From positions 1-42,376 of the IMG/VR virus record IMGVR_UViG_3300046694_000323: a DNA stretch of 42,376 nucleotides, one strand, 5' to 3'. Shown piece by piece: positions 1 to 5,334 of this stretch (its first letter is position 1; every line of letters begins with the position of its first letter). The DNA is from a virus. The notes below the pieces were generated by a model. The model did no database searches and was not told the DNA's origin. It saw only the letters and a list, made by a program, of their open reading frames with translations. The translations under genes and the position numbers were made by a program.

Positions 1-68
1 GTCCTGCCATCCGTTATTCGATAGCAGTTCCCCTTACTACTGGAAGCCAATGCTTTTATTTCAATCAC
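1..68 (-). CDS. MBL-fold hydrolase, N-terminal fragment (cut by window edge)
   Basis: A GTG at 68 overlaps the recT stop (GTGA) and opens a frame running off the left edge. It reads VIEIKALASSSKGNCYRITD, the typical N-terminus of YycJ/WalJ-like metallo-beta-lactamase-fold proteins, where SSKGNCY forms the first strand and turn. The rest of the same kind of protein, starting just before the HxHxDH motif, lies at 41796-42376. The two pieces are not in frame when the window ends are butted together, and about 25 residues of the usual fold are absent. A short stretch is therefore missing between the ends. I infer one intact gene on a circular or concatemeric genome, translationally coupled to recT. 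Confidence 0.75.
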   Translation of the reverse strand, partial: MIEIKALASSSKGNCYRITDGR

Positions 69-952
69 CAGTCAGGACCACCAGTCGCGATTGGTTCATT
101 AATAATTTCGGCACCTTGTAGTAATTCTTGTTGCATTGGTCTTTCCTCAAATTCAATATCAATGATTTCGCCATTTGCATTGTTCCTGATTTCCTCTTCC
201 AATTGGGCTTCTTCTGCTACTTCATCAGCTCTGTTAATATGCTGCATAACTAAACTGCTATCATCAGAAGCGTTCATAAACTTCTTACAGGCACGATTGA
301 TCACCGTCTTTTTCGCCATTTCCTGTTTGAATTCATCATGAGTACTTCCTTTTTGTTCAACTGTTTGCTCTTTTCCCCATGTTTGCGATTTACTCCAAGC
401 TTTTCGAATTTCATCAATTGTCATTAATTCGTGATATACCGAACCGTCAGCCATCACAATAGTGGCATATGCTCCAAGAATCTTATCTTTATCGATGTTT
501 CCGAATTTCTGCTTATGGGTAAGATTCATGATACGGCCGTTTATCATTTCATAAGTTACATCATCACCTTCATAGATGACGGCAGCATCGATATCTTTGG
601 CCCCGGTAACTCGTTTGGTAACGGCCATAGTACCGAAATAAGACCGCTGGAATACTAATTGCTTTCCATAGACTAAAAAGTAACCTTGCTTTTTTGCAGG
701 ATTTAAACCTTGGACTACCATATCTAACAAGGCATTTGCCACACTGTCTTTAGTACAAACTTCTAAAGCCGGGCGATAACCATCATTTTTACCTGTCTTG
801 ATTGTTTGCATGATTAACCAGGCGGATTTCATCGCATTTTCAGGACTATAATTAGCTGGAAAATGAAGTTCTCCATTTTCTTGAAACTGTTTAACCTTGG
901 CGGCGACAACATCTACCGTATCTTTTTTTACTAATGCCAACTGATTACTCAT
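65..952 (-). CDS. recT: RecT-family single-strand annealing protein
   Basis: This 295-residue protein has the RecT family length and features: a central block GLNPAKKQGYFLVYG followed by F-RSYFGT, and a C-terminal region with KKTVINRACKKFMN and an acidic tail. RecT anneals complementary single strands and promotes phage recombination, as does YqaK of the B. subtilis skin element. The ATG at 952 is chosen over the in-frame TTG at 955 because GAGGAGG lies 7 nt before it. Its start overlaps the stop of the upstream ATPase gene (TGATG). Its stop overlaps the GTG of the MBL-fold gene. No YqaJ/lambda-exo type nuclease is adjacent, which is unusual for a recT module. Confidence 0.93.
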   Translation of the reverse strand: MSNQLALVKKDTVDVVAAKVKQFQENGELHFPANYSPENAMKSAWLIMQTIKTGKNDGYRPALEVCTKDSVANALLDMVVQGLNPAKKQGYFLVYGKQLVFQRSYFGTMAVTKRVTGAKDIDAAVIYEGDDVTYEMINGRIMNLTHKQKFGNIDKDKILGAYATIVMADGSVYHELMTIDEIRKAWSKSQTWGKEQTVEQKGSTHDEFKQEMAKKTVINRACKKFMNASDDSSLVMQHINRADEVAEEAQLEEEIRNNANGEIIDIEFEERPMQQELLQGAEIINEPIATGGPDW

Positions 953-2934
953 CAAATTGCCTCCTCTAATGTGTTTTCTATCTGTTCAACCCTTAAATCC
1001 TTATCCATTTCTGAAACGACTAAGCATACTGTCTGAGCCTTTGTATCGATTAATTTTGTTACAGCTTCTGCGTTATCGATAAAGATTGGAGCTGAGAATC
1101 CATAATGCTCCGATAGTGTATTAATGATGTCTAAACCGACATTGATTTTGGCCGCGTTATTAAGTCCAGATAAGTACGGAACTCCGTCATAAAGAGTTTC
1201 ACAAACCTCATTTAACCCGCCGTTAATTTGCTCGGCAAACATCTTGAACCGGGCATATTTAAACTTGCTATTAATACGGTCTTCCAGTAAGTTCACTTTG
1301 GTTCGAATAAACTCTTCTGTGAGATATAACTCTTCTTCGAGTTTTTCAAATTCTGCTGCAAGGTTTCTTTCCTGGAGATAAAGTTCCTCGACACGGTTTT
1401 TAGATTGGTCGGCCACTGCAAATTTACCAAGTTCCCCTTGTAGCTGATCACGTTTCATTTTTAACTGAAATACTTCGCCGTTGATGGATTGTATAGATTG
1501 TTCTGCTGAATCTCTTAGTTCTCGAATTTCATTAACAATACGGTTTTTCTCAGACATTTTCGCTGCATATTCAGGAACATCTAAGATATCGATTATCGTT
1601 CCTTCAACCGCTAACAAATCGCCTTTTAGTTTGTTAACCAATTCTTTTTTCTCTAATAACTGCCCTTCGATTTTAAGAACTTCTTTATCCAGCTCATCAT
1701 TGGTTAATTTCAACTTTTCAATTGATGCTTTTTCCTCTTTACCTTGCCTGTCAATTCGTTCTAAGCGTTCTGATTTTGACTTATTGAACTGTGCTAATGC
1801 TTTATCTCTTGCTGATTCAATTTGGTCTTTTGGAAGCTCCTGACCACATGTCGGGCAAGAACAATCAGACTCATGGGTGAATTGCTGATTATTTACCTCA
1901 ACCCACTCAGCCCGTAATCGATTTAATACATCCTTTAAGCTTGTAATGCTCCGTGTATTCATATCTTTACGCTGTTTGGTGTTCTCAATTTTTGATTGAA
2001 GAATAGTAGCATTCGAGCTTTCTTCCTGAATCCTTGCCTTTAAGGAATATACTTTTTCGTTGTTAGTAGCTTGGTGATTTTGTTTGATTTGAAGCATGGC
2101 CATTTCAAGTTCCTGTATTGCCTTTTGTTTTTCTGAAATGGCGCCGCCGTTTCGGATGTTATTAATTAAGGTCATTTTTCCATCGATTTCATCATTCAAC
2201 TGGCTGATTTCTGACTGCAATGCCGCTTTTTCCATTCCATCTAATTGAGGTAATGAACGTTTAATTTCATCGATACGGACTGGAATCTTCTCCAGTTCTT
2301 TATTGATTTCTGCACGACGAGCAGCAATGATTTTCCGATGGTCTTCAATACTTCGACCATTAAGAATTTCATTAAGTCGAGCAAGCTGTGGATTGGACGA
2401 GATGACTTCACCAGTCGTAATATCTCCGCAAATTTCTAACAAAGTTTTTCGGCGGTCTTTCCAGTGAAGCTGTTCATTAAAATAAGAGGGTGAGGTAAGT
2501 AATTTGAAAATACCCTCACTTACAATGGAATCAACTTTCGCTGTATATTCTTTCAACTTGGATGGAACTCCATCGATGAAATAATCGGTAGTATGACCTG
2601 AAAACTCAGCTGTAGCAGATCCACGCTTCTTCGTCCATTTTTCTTGATATCGTTTCCGAAGAGTGAGTGGCTTACCATTGAAATTGAAAGTTGCTTCCAC
2701 TTCATGTTCAAGGCCATGGAGTTCTCTTCCATCCATTAATGTTTTAAGAGCAAAATCCTTTTTGTTTTGGCTGTCCTTATCGAACATTAACCAGATAAAT
2801 GAATCGAATAAGGTGGTTTTTCCCGTCGCGTTATCTCCAAAAATCCGGACATTGAAGCTGTCCATTAAGATTTCAAATTCCCGAACACCCTTGAAGTTCT
2901 TTAGATAAAGGCGAGTAAGTGTTAGTTTGTTCAT
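952..2934 (-). CDS. SbcC/Rad50-like AAA ATPase with zinc hook
   Basis: The 660-residue protein has a Walker A motif GDNATGKT at residues 33-40. Two long coiled coils flank a zinc hook CPTC near residues 360-363. A degenerate signature region (YLSGLNNAAKINVGL) and a Walker B (APIFIDNAE) lie near the C-terminus. This is the layout of Rad50/SbcC and RecF/SMC-like ATPases that tether or process DNA ends. It starts with ATG overlapping the stop of the 111-codon upstream gene (ATGA) and runs into recT. Its role is probably in phage recombination or end processing. No SbcD/Mre11 calcineurin-like nuclease is present in the window, so the partner nuclease is unknown; the MBL-fold protein is one possibility. 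Confidence 0.9.
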   Translation of the reverse strand: MNKLTLTRLYLKNFKGVREFEILMDSFNVRIFGDNATGKTTLFDSFIWLMFDKDSQNKKDFALKTLMDGRELHGLEHEVEATFNFNGKPLTLRKRYQEKWTKKRGSATAEFSGHTTDYFIDGVPSKLKEYTAKVDSIVSEGIFKLLTSPSYFNEQLHWKDRRKTLLEICGDITTGEVISSNPQLARLNEILNGRSIEDHRKIIAARRAEINKELEKIPVRIDEIKRSLPQLDGMEKAALQSEISQLNDEIDGKMTLINNIRNGGAISEKQKAIQELEMAMLQIKQNHQATNNEKVYSLKARIQEESSNATILQSKIENTKQRKDMNTRSITSLKDVLNRLRAEWVEVNNQQFTHESDCSCPTCGQELPKDQIESARDKALAQFNKSKSERLERIDRQGKEEKASIEKLKLTNDELDKEVLKIEGQLLEKKELVNKLKGDLLAVEGTIIDILDVPEYAAKMSEKNRIVNEIRELRDSAEQSIQSINGEVFQLKMKRDQLQGELGKFAVADQSKNRVEELYLQERNLAAEFEKLEEELYLTEEFIRTKVNLLEDRINSKFKYARFKMFAEQINGGLNEVCETLYDGVPYLSGLNNAAKINVGLDIINTLSEHYGFSAPIFIDNAEAVTKLIDTKAQTVCLVVSEMDKDLRVEQIENTLEEAI

Positions 2935-3269
2935 GCTAAGGACTCCTGTTCTTTTTCAAGTTCCGATAATTCGGTTTTTAGTTGTTCAATACGCTTACGT
3001 TTTGCTTCCGCTTTTTCATCATCGGTTGGAATATAAGAACAAGTAATTCTGAACTTGCCGGCAAATAATGAAATGCTTTCAGCATGAGGATGATTAACAG
3101 TGTGTTCAATACTGTCAGATCCAAGAGCCTCCGAAAATTGATTGATTAATTGCTGAGCTTCCTCTTTCCGAACAGCCTTTCCATCCTGAAATTGAGTGAA
3201 ATGTAGGTTAATACTAACCGTTTTTTCAATGCCTTCTTCAAGCAATTGCATTAATTTTTCCTTATTCAT
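2931..3269 (-). CDS. Conserved phage protein of unknown function in the recombination operon
   Basis: A 112-residue acidic protein. It has an N-terminal helical part, a beta-rich middle (HAESISLFAGKFRITCSYIP) and a C-terminal charged coiled coil rich in K and E. RBS AGGAGGATATCAAA precedes ATG at 3269. It overlaps the start of the SbcC-like gene by 4 nt, so the two are probably co-translated. I do not recognise the family. Its fixed position suggests an accessory role to the ATPase or RecT, which is inference only. Confidence 0.8.
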   Translation of the reverse strand: MNKEKLMQLLEEGIEKTVSINLHFTQFQDGKAVRKEEAQQLINQFSEALGSDSIEHTVNHPHAESISLFAGKFRITCSYIPTDDEKAEAKRKRIEQLKTELSELEKEQESLA

Positions 3270-3285
3270 TTTGATATCCTCCTAA

Positions 3286-3314
3286 TTGATTTAGTGGGAG
3301 GGTTCATGTACTAT
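3286..3314 (+). promoter_or_regulatory. Candidate plus-strand promoter in the early operon
   Basis: TTGATT (3286-3291) and TACTAT (3309-3314) are separated by exactly 17 bp, pointing opposite to the surrounding genes. An intrinsic terminator on the same strand follows at 3346. Together they would make an RNA of about 50 nt with no evident ORF. Confidence 0.35.
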
Positions 3315-3345
3315 GTAGATAAGTAGGTTTATGAAACCCTCATGG

Positions 3346-3372
3346 ATCCGTGTTCGCAGCACGGATTTTTTA
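3346..3372 (+). terminator. Plus-strand intrinsic terminator without an associated ORF
   Basis: Perfect 7-bp stem ATCCGTG (3346-3352) and CACGGAT (3360-3366), 7-nt loop, then a T-run. There is no T-run on the minus-strand side, so it acts only on plus-strand transcription, against the operon direction. An imperfect longer hairpin with AGGGTTCAT / ATGAAACCCT arms lies just before it (about 3298-3341). Confidence 0.6.
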
Positions 3373-3675
3373 TTGCGCTGTTTTAAACTCAAAACCTTTT
3401 GAAACAAGAAAATCCTCTAGGTCTTCTTTCAAGATCACTTCACTGTCGTACTCGACGACATCATGACCGGCTAATGTATAAAATTGAAATTCATTCGCTT
3501 TAAGGAAATCCTCAAGGTGTTCCTTTAATACGACTTCACCGTTAATCTCCACGATTTCATCACCAGTTAAAATTTCAAACCCAAACCAATCACTTCCGCA
3601 GCATTCAGGTTGATTTAAAGCACCGATATACCCCTTACGATTCATTTCAGTAATGGCCGGATGTTCTAAACACAT
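3370..3675 (-). CDS. YqaI-like phage protein with an internal duplication
   Basis: 101 residues from ATG at 3675, which overlaps the previous stop (TAATG) and has GGAGTGA upstream. An in-frame TTG at 3681 is the alternative start. The C-terminal two thirds hold two copies of a module of about 32 residues: GDEIVEINGEVVLKEHLEDF and GHDVVEYDSEVILKEDLEDF. Each copy ends in an F-rich segment. The skin-element protein YqaI carries one such module (G-E-I-L-E-L-Y-L pattern), so this looks like a tandem-duplicated YqaI domain. The function of YqaI is not known to me. The N-terminus contains a CC pair (PECCGSDW). Confidence 0.75.
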   Translation of the reverse strand: MCLEHPAITEMNRKGYIGALNQPECCGSDWFGFEILTGDEIVEINGEVVLKEHLEDFLKANEFQFYTLAGHDVVEYDSEVILKEDLEDFLVSKGFEFKTAQ

Positions 3676-4016
3676 TAGCAATTCACTCCTTCAATTTTGA
3701 TTTTTAAAAGAGCCATAGTTCTAAGCACACCTTCCGCTTCTTGCTTGCTAACGAAACTGCTATCTTGTAATTCTTTGAAGTAACTTTTAATTTTTTCTTC
3801 TGGAGTTGGCTCCAGCTCGTAGCCGATATAAAGTGCCATAATTACGGTTTCGAGTGACAAATCATTTAAAGGTTTTCTGTTTCCTGTCCAGATATTGTTG
3901 ATATGGTTCTCGATGACAATGGTTTTGTTTCCGCAATGATCCACTGCGTTTACTAAGGCATCCGCCTGTTCCTTCGTCATCTTCACCTTTGAAACATGCT
4001 GAACGATTGTATTCAA
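3675..4016 (-). CDS. Conserved phage early protein, function unknown
   Basis: 113 residues, TTG start at 4016 preceded by GGGGAGGTGATATCAA. A mostly helical protein without recognised motifs; the middle part (NHINNIWTGNRKPLNDLSLETVIMAL) is followed by a charged helix. It sits third in the early operon between the 34-residue ORF and the YqaI-like gene, overlapping the latter by the TAATG junction. The position matches skin-element yqaH/yqaI neighbours, but I cannot assign it to a family by sequence. Confidence 0.7.
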   Translation of the reverse strand: MNTIVQHVSKVKMTKEQADALVNAVDHCGNKTIVIENHINNIWTGNRKPLNDLSLETVIMALYIGYELEPTPEEKIKSYFKELQDSSFVSKQEAEGVLRTMALLKIKIEGVNC

Positions 4017-4032
4017 TTGATATCACCTCCCC

Positions 4033-4137
4033 TCAAGCACCTTTTTTCTGTTTCTGAGCTTTTAGAATCGGTAAAGATGTTTTTCTTATAAGGATAAGTA
4101 AAAATTTCATCGCCTCTTTGGATGGCTGTTGAACCAT
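4033..4137 (-). CDS. Small basic phage protein (34 aa)
   Basis: ATG at 4137 follows a strong RBS (AAAAGGAGATGATTGAT) and starts in the last codons of the Cro-like gene region. The product begins MVQQPSKEAMKFLLILIR and ends with a lysine-rich tail. Small proteins with a P-S-K-E-A-M start are, from memory, common just downstream of the cro-like gene in Bacillus prophages. One hydrophobic stretch (FLLILI) is too short for a confident TM segment. Function unknown. Confidence 0.6.
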   Translation of the reverse strand: MVQQPSKEAMKFLLILIRKTSLPILKAQKQKKGA

Positions 4138-4138
4138 A

Positions 4139-4360
4139 TCAATCATCTCCTTTTGTCCATTTTGGGAAATTAGAGGGTAAAAAAATTTCATCCAATGAAC
4201 ATTTTAAAATTTCAGCTGCCTTGATCGCTTTGGAAATTGGTAATCTCCGCTCTCCATTTTCAATCTTGTTATAACTGGTAACTGTGTATCCGAGAAGTAT
4301 AGCCATTTCTTTTTGTTGTAAACCGCTAGCTTCCCTAATTTGTTTTAGGTTTGTCGACAT
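4139..4360 (-). CDS. Cro-like Xre-family HTH regulator
   Basis: 73 residues from ATG at 4360, which lies 8 nt after GAGGTGA; the frame is open further upstream. The HTH spans about residues 5-60 (LKQIREASGLQQKEMAILLG ... SYNKIENGERRLP), a canonical Xre/Cro DNA-binding domain. The upstream extension would only translate operator DNA into FPKTDK and is rejected as start. It is the first gene of the early operon, driven by a near-consensus promoter at 4409-4437. By position it plays the Cro role opposite the plus-strand repressor. Its last codons (FPKWTK) are themselves encoded by an operator copy. Confidence 0.88.
   Translation of the reverse strand: MSTNLKQIREASGLQQKEMAILLGYTVTSYNKIENGERRLPISKAIKAAEILKCSLDEIFLPSNFPKWTKGDD
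4153..4169 (+). promoter_or_regulatory. 17-bp repressor operator O1 inside the 3' end of the Cro-like gene
   Basis: TTGTCCATTTTGGGAAA, identical to the copy at 4416-4432 over all 17 bases. It lies within coding sequence, just before the RBS of the 34-residue ORF. It may be a distal or roadblock site, or simply a repeat of the operator family. Confidence 0.6.
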
Positions 4361-4379
4361 TTTCTTCATCACCTCTCTT

Positions 4380-4396
4380 TTGTCCGTTTTGGGAAA
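4380..4396 (+). promoter_or_regulatory. Repressor operator O2
   Basis: TTGTCCGTTTTGGGAAA, one mismatch to O1 and O3. It lies just downstream of the early promoter -10 (4409-4414), in the transcribed leader of the Cro-like gene, where a bound protein would block initiation. Confidence 0.7.
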
Positions 4397-4408
4397 CTTT
4401 ATATTTTG

Positions 4409-4437
4409 ATTATATTTGTCCATTTTGGGAAAGTCAA
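4409..4437 (-). promoter_or_regulatory. Early (PR-like) promoter
   Basis: On the minus strand TTGACT (4437-4432) and TATAAT (4414-4409) are separated by exactly 17 bp. The spacer is occupied by operator O3. It drives the Cro-like gene and, presumably, the whole early operon. A clear sigma-A promoter. Confidence 0.85.
4416..4432 (+). promoter_or_regulatory. Repressor operator O3 within the early promoter
   Basis: TTGTCCATTTTGGGAAA fills the spacer between -35 and -10 of the early promoter, so binding would directly exclude RNA polymerase. Confidence 0.75.
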
Positions 4438-4445
4438 CTATTTTT

Positions 4446-4462
4446 TTGTCCTTTTTGGATAA
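4446..4462 (+). promoter_or_regulatory. Repressor operator O4
   Basis: TTGTCCTTTTTGGATAA, the most palindromic copy (TTGTCC-N5-GGATAA). It lies upstream of the early promoter and about 20 bp before the candidate -35 of the plus-strand repressor gene, so it could affect both promoters. Confidence 0.65.
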
Positions 4463-4482
4463 TTATATTAATTTAATTTGTT

Positions 4483-4510
4483 TTGTCACAATAGAAAAGT
4501 AAAATAGATA
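4483..4510 (+). promoter_or_regulatory. Candidate repressor-maintenance promoter
   Basis: TTGTCA (4483-4488), 16-bp spacer, TAGATA (4505-4510), upstream of the plus-strand Xre gene. It is only moderately close to consensus, as expected for a regulated promoter. Confidence 0.4.
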
Positions 4511-4588
4511 TGGAACAATTTTTCATAAACTGTTATTGAATTATTTTTTATTAGAAATAAACACTAATTGAAGGAAAGGGGTGTAGGT

Positions 4589-4921
4589 GTGCTTAGTAAA
4601 TACGGATTAAAGATAAGAGATATACGAGAGAAAAATAATGACACCCTTGAAGAATTAGCTAAGAAATTAAATATGTCATTTAGTAATTTGGGTAAATATG
4701 AAAGAGGAGAACGAAAAATAACTCCTGAGTTGCTGGAACAAATAGCACATGTCTATGATATTCCTGTTAGCTACTTTTATGGAGAAGAAGGTCTTATTCC
4801 AGAGGAGCTTAAGAAAATGGGAGTAGAATGGGTAGCATTCGCTCAAGAAATGGAAGAAAAAGAAATAACACCAGAAGAGATCCGAGCAATTATTAAATTA
4901 ATTAATAAAATGAATAAATAA
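4589..4921 (+). CDS. Xre-family repressor (SinR/ImmR-like), probable lysogeny repressor
   Basis: 110 residues from GTG at 4589, which follows AAGGGGTGTAGGT. Residues 5-62 form an HTH_3 domain (IRDIREKNNDTLEELAKKLN ... SNLGKYERGERKITPELLEQ). The C-terminal acidic helices (TPEEIRAIIKLINK) resemble the oligomerisation part of short Bacillus repressors. It is divergent from the Cro-like gene and the pair shares an operator-rich intergenic region of about 230 bp. It has no autocleavage protease domain and no ImmA-type metalloprotease gene is adjacent. Derepression must therefore use another route, for example the SOS-box ORF at 5123. Confidence 0.85.
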   Translation: MLSKYGLKIRDIREKNNDTLEELAKKLNMSFSNLGKYERGERKITPELLEQIAHVYDIPVSYFYGEEGLIPEELKKMGVEWVAFAQEMEEKEITPEEIRAIIKLINKMNK

Positions 4922-4940
4922 ATTTCAACAGTTTTCGACA

Positions 4941-4966
4941 TATTCTAATACTAAAGCATTAGAATA
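4941..4966 (+). terminator. Possible terminator or operator-like inverted repeat after the repressor gene
   Basis: Perfect 9-bp arms TATTCTAAT (4941-4949) and ATTAGAATA (4958-4966). The stem is AT-rich and the T-rich stretch begins only some bases later, so termination is uncertain. Confidence 0.4.
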
Positions 4967-4997
4967 GCACCGTAATTCTTTATTTTTTATGGTTTTT

Positions 4998-5014
4998 TTG
5001 TCGAAATTAGACAA
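4998..5014 (+). promoter_or_regulatory. Operator-like palindrome O6 upstream of the SOS ORF
   Basis: TTGTCGAAATTAGACAA, 17 bp with perfect 5-bp outer arms TTGTC/GACAA, the same outer half-sites and length as the repressor operators. It lies about 45 bp before the -10 of the SOS-box ORF. It suggests the lysogeny repressor also acts there, or activates. Confidence 0.45.
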
Positions 5015-5059
5015 CTTCATATCCTTATTTTGTCTCTTACCTAAATTGTAAAAAGCTTG

Positions 5060-5094
5060 TATAATAAAAATATGAATTTAGGAACAAGCGTTCG
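5060..5094 (+). promoter_or_regulatory. Promoter with LexA (SOS) box
   Basis: A perfect TATAAT (5060-5065), with only a weak -35 (TTACCT, 5037-5042, 17-bp spacing), is followed by GGAACAAGCGTTCG at 5081-5094. This matches the B. subtilis LexA/DinR consensus CGAAC-N4-GTTCG at every defined position except the first base. LexA bound here would block initial transcription of the ORF at 5123. This is an SOS-inducible promoter inside the immunity region. Confidence 0.7.
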
Positions 5095-5122
5095 TATTTT
5101 ATTTGGGAGAGAAGGGTATAGC

Positions 5123-5230
5123 ATGAAGGTTATAGCATGTGACCAGTTATTGCAGGGAAAAATAGTAAAAACCAGCACTTTTATTATTATCGGCACTAAA
5201 CCAAATGAAAATATAAAACGAACGGGTTAA
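5123..5230 (+). CDS. SOS-box-controlled small protein (35 aa), candidate induction peptide
   Basis: ATG at 5123 follows GGGAGAGAAGGG. The product begins MKVIACDQLLQGKIVK, contains a short hydrophobic strand (TFIIIG) and ends with basic residues; no signal peptide or TM segment is evident. It has its own LexA-box promoter and its own terminator, whose stem overlaps the stop codon, so it is an isolated single-gene unit between the repressor and the integrase. I do not recognise the family. By analogy with LexA-controlled phage antirepressors (for example Tum of coliphage 186), it may bind the lysogeny repressor after DNA damage. That role is inference. Confidence 0.62.
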   Translation: MKVIACDQLLQGKIVKTSTFIIIGTKPNENIKRTG

Positions 5231-5257
5231 CCATTCTTTTTTTAGAATGGTTTTTTA
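5229..5257 (+). terminator. Terminator of the SOS-box ORF
   Basis: Perfect 9-bp stem AACCATTCT (5229-5237) and AGAATGGTT (5244-5252), T loop, then TTTTATTT. The stem includes the end of the stop codon. Confidence 0.85.
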
Positions 5258-5273
5258 TTTACCATAATTTCGC

Positions 5274-5302
5274 TTTGCCAAATTGGACAATATTTTTATA
5301 AA
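5274..5302 (+). promoter_or_regulatory. Integrase promoter overlapped by repressor operator O5
   Basis: TTTGCC (5274-5279) or TTGCCA (5275-5280) serves as -35 and TATAAA (5297-5302) as -10, with 16-17 bp spacing. The 17-mer at 5274-5290 is, on the other strand, TTGTCCAATTTGGCAAA, differing from operators O1/O3 at two positions. It covers the -35 and part of the spacer, so the lysogeny repressor probably also silences the integrase. Confidence 0.65.
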
Positions 5303-5334
5303 ATTATTGTACAAAACACAAGGAGATGTACTAC

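Noticed and set aside
952-2934. Abortive-infection (OLD-like) ATPase instead of a recombination protein
   Set aside because: There is a zinc hook and long coiled coils and no TOPRIM domain, and the operon context is recombination.
4380-4423. Longer start for the Cro-like gene at 4423
   Set aside because: It would translate the operator O2 and lies at or before the expected transcription start; ATG at 4360 has the RBS.
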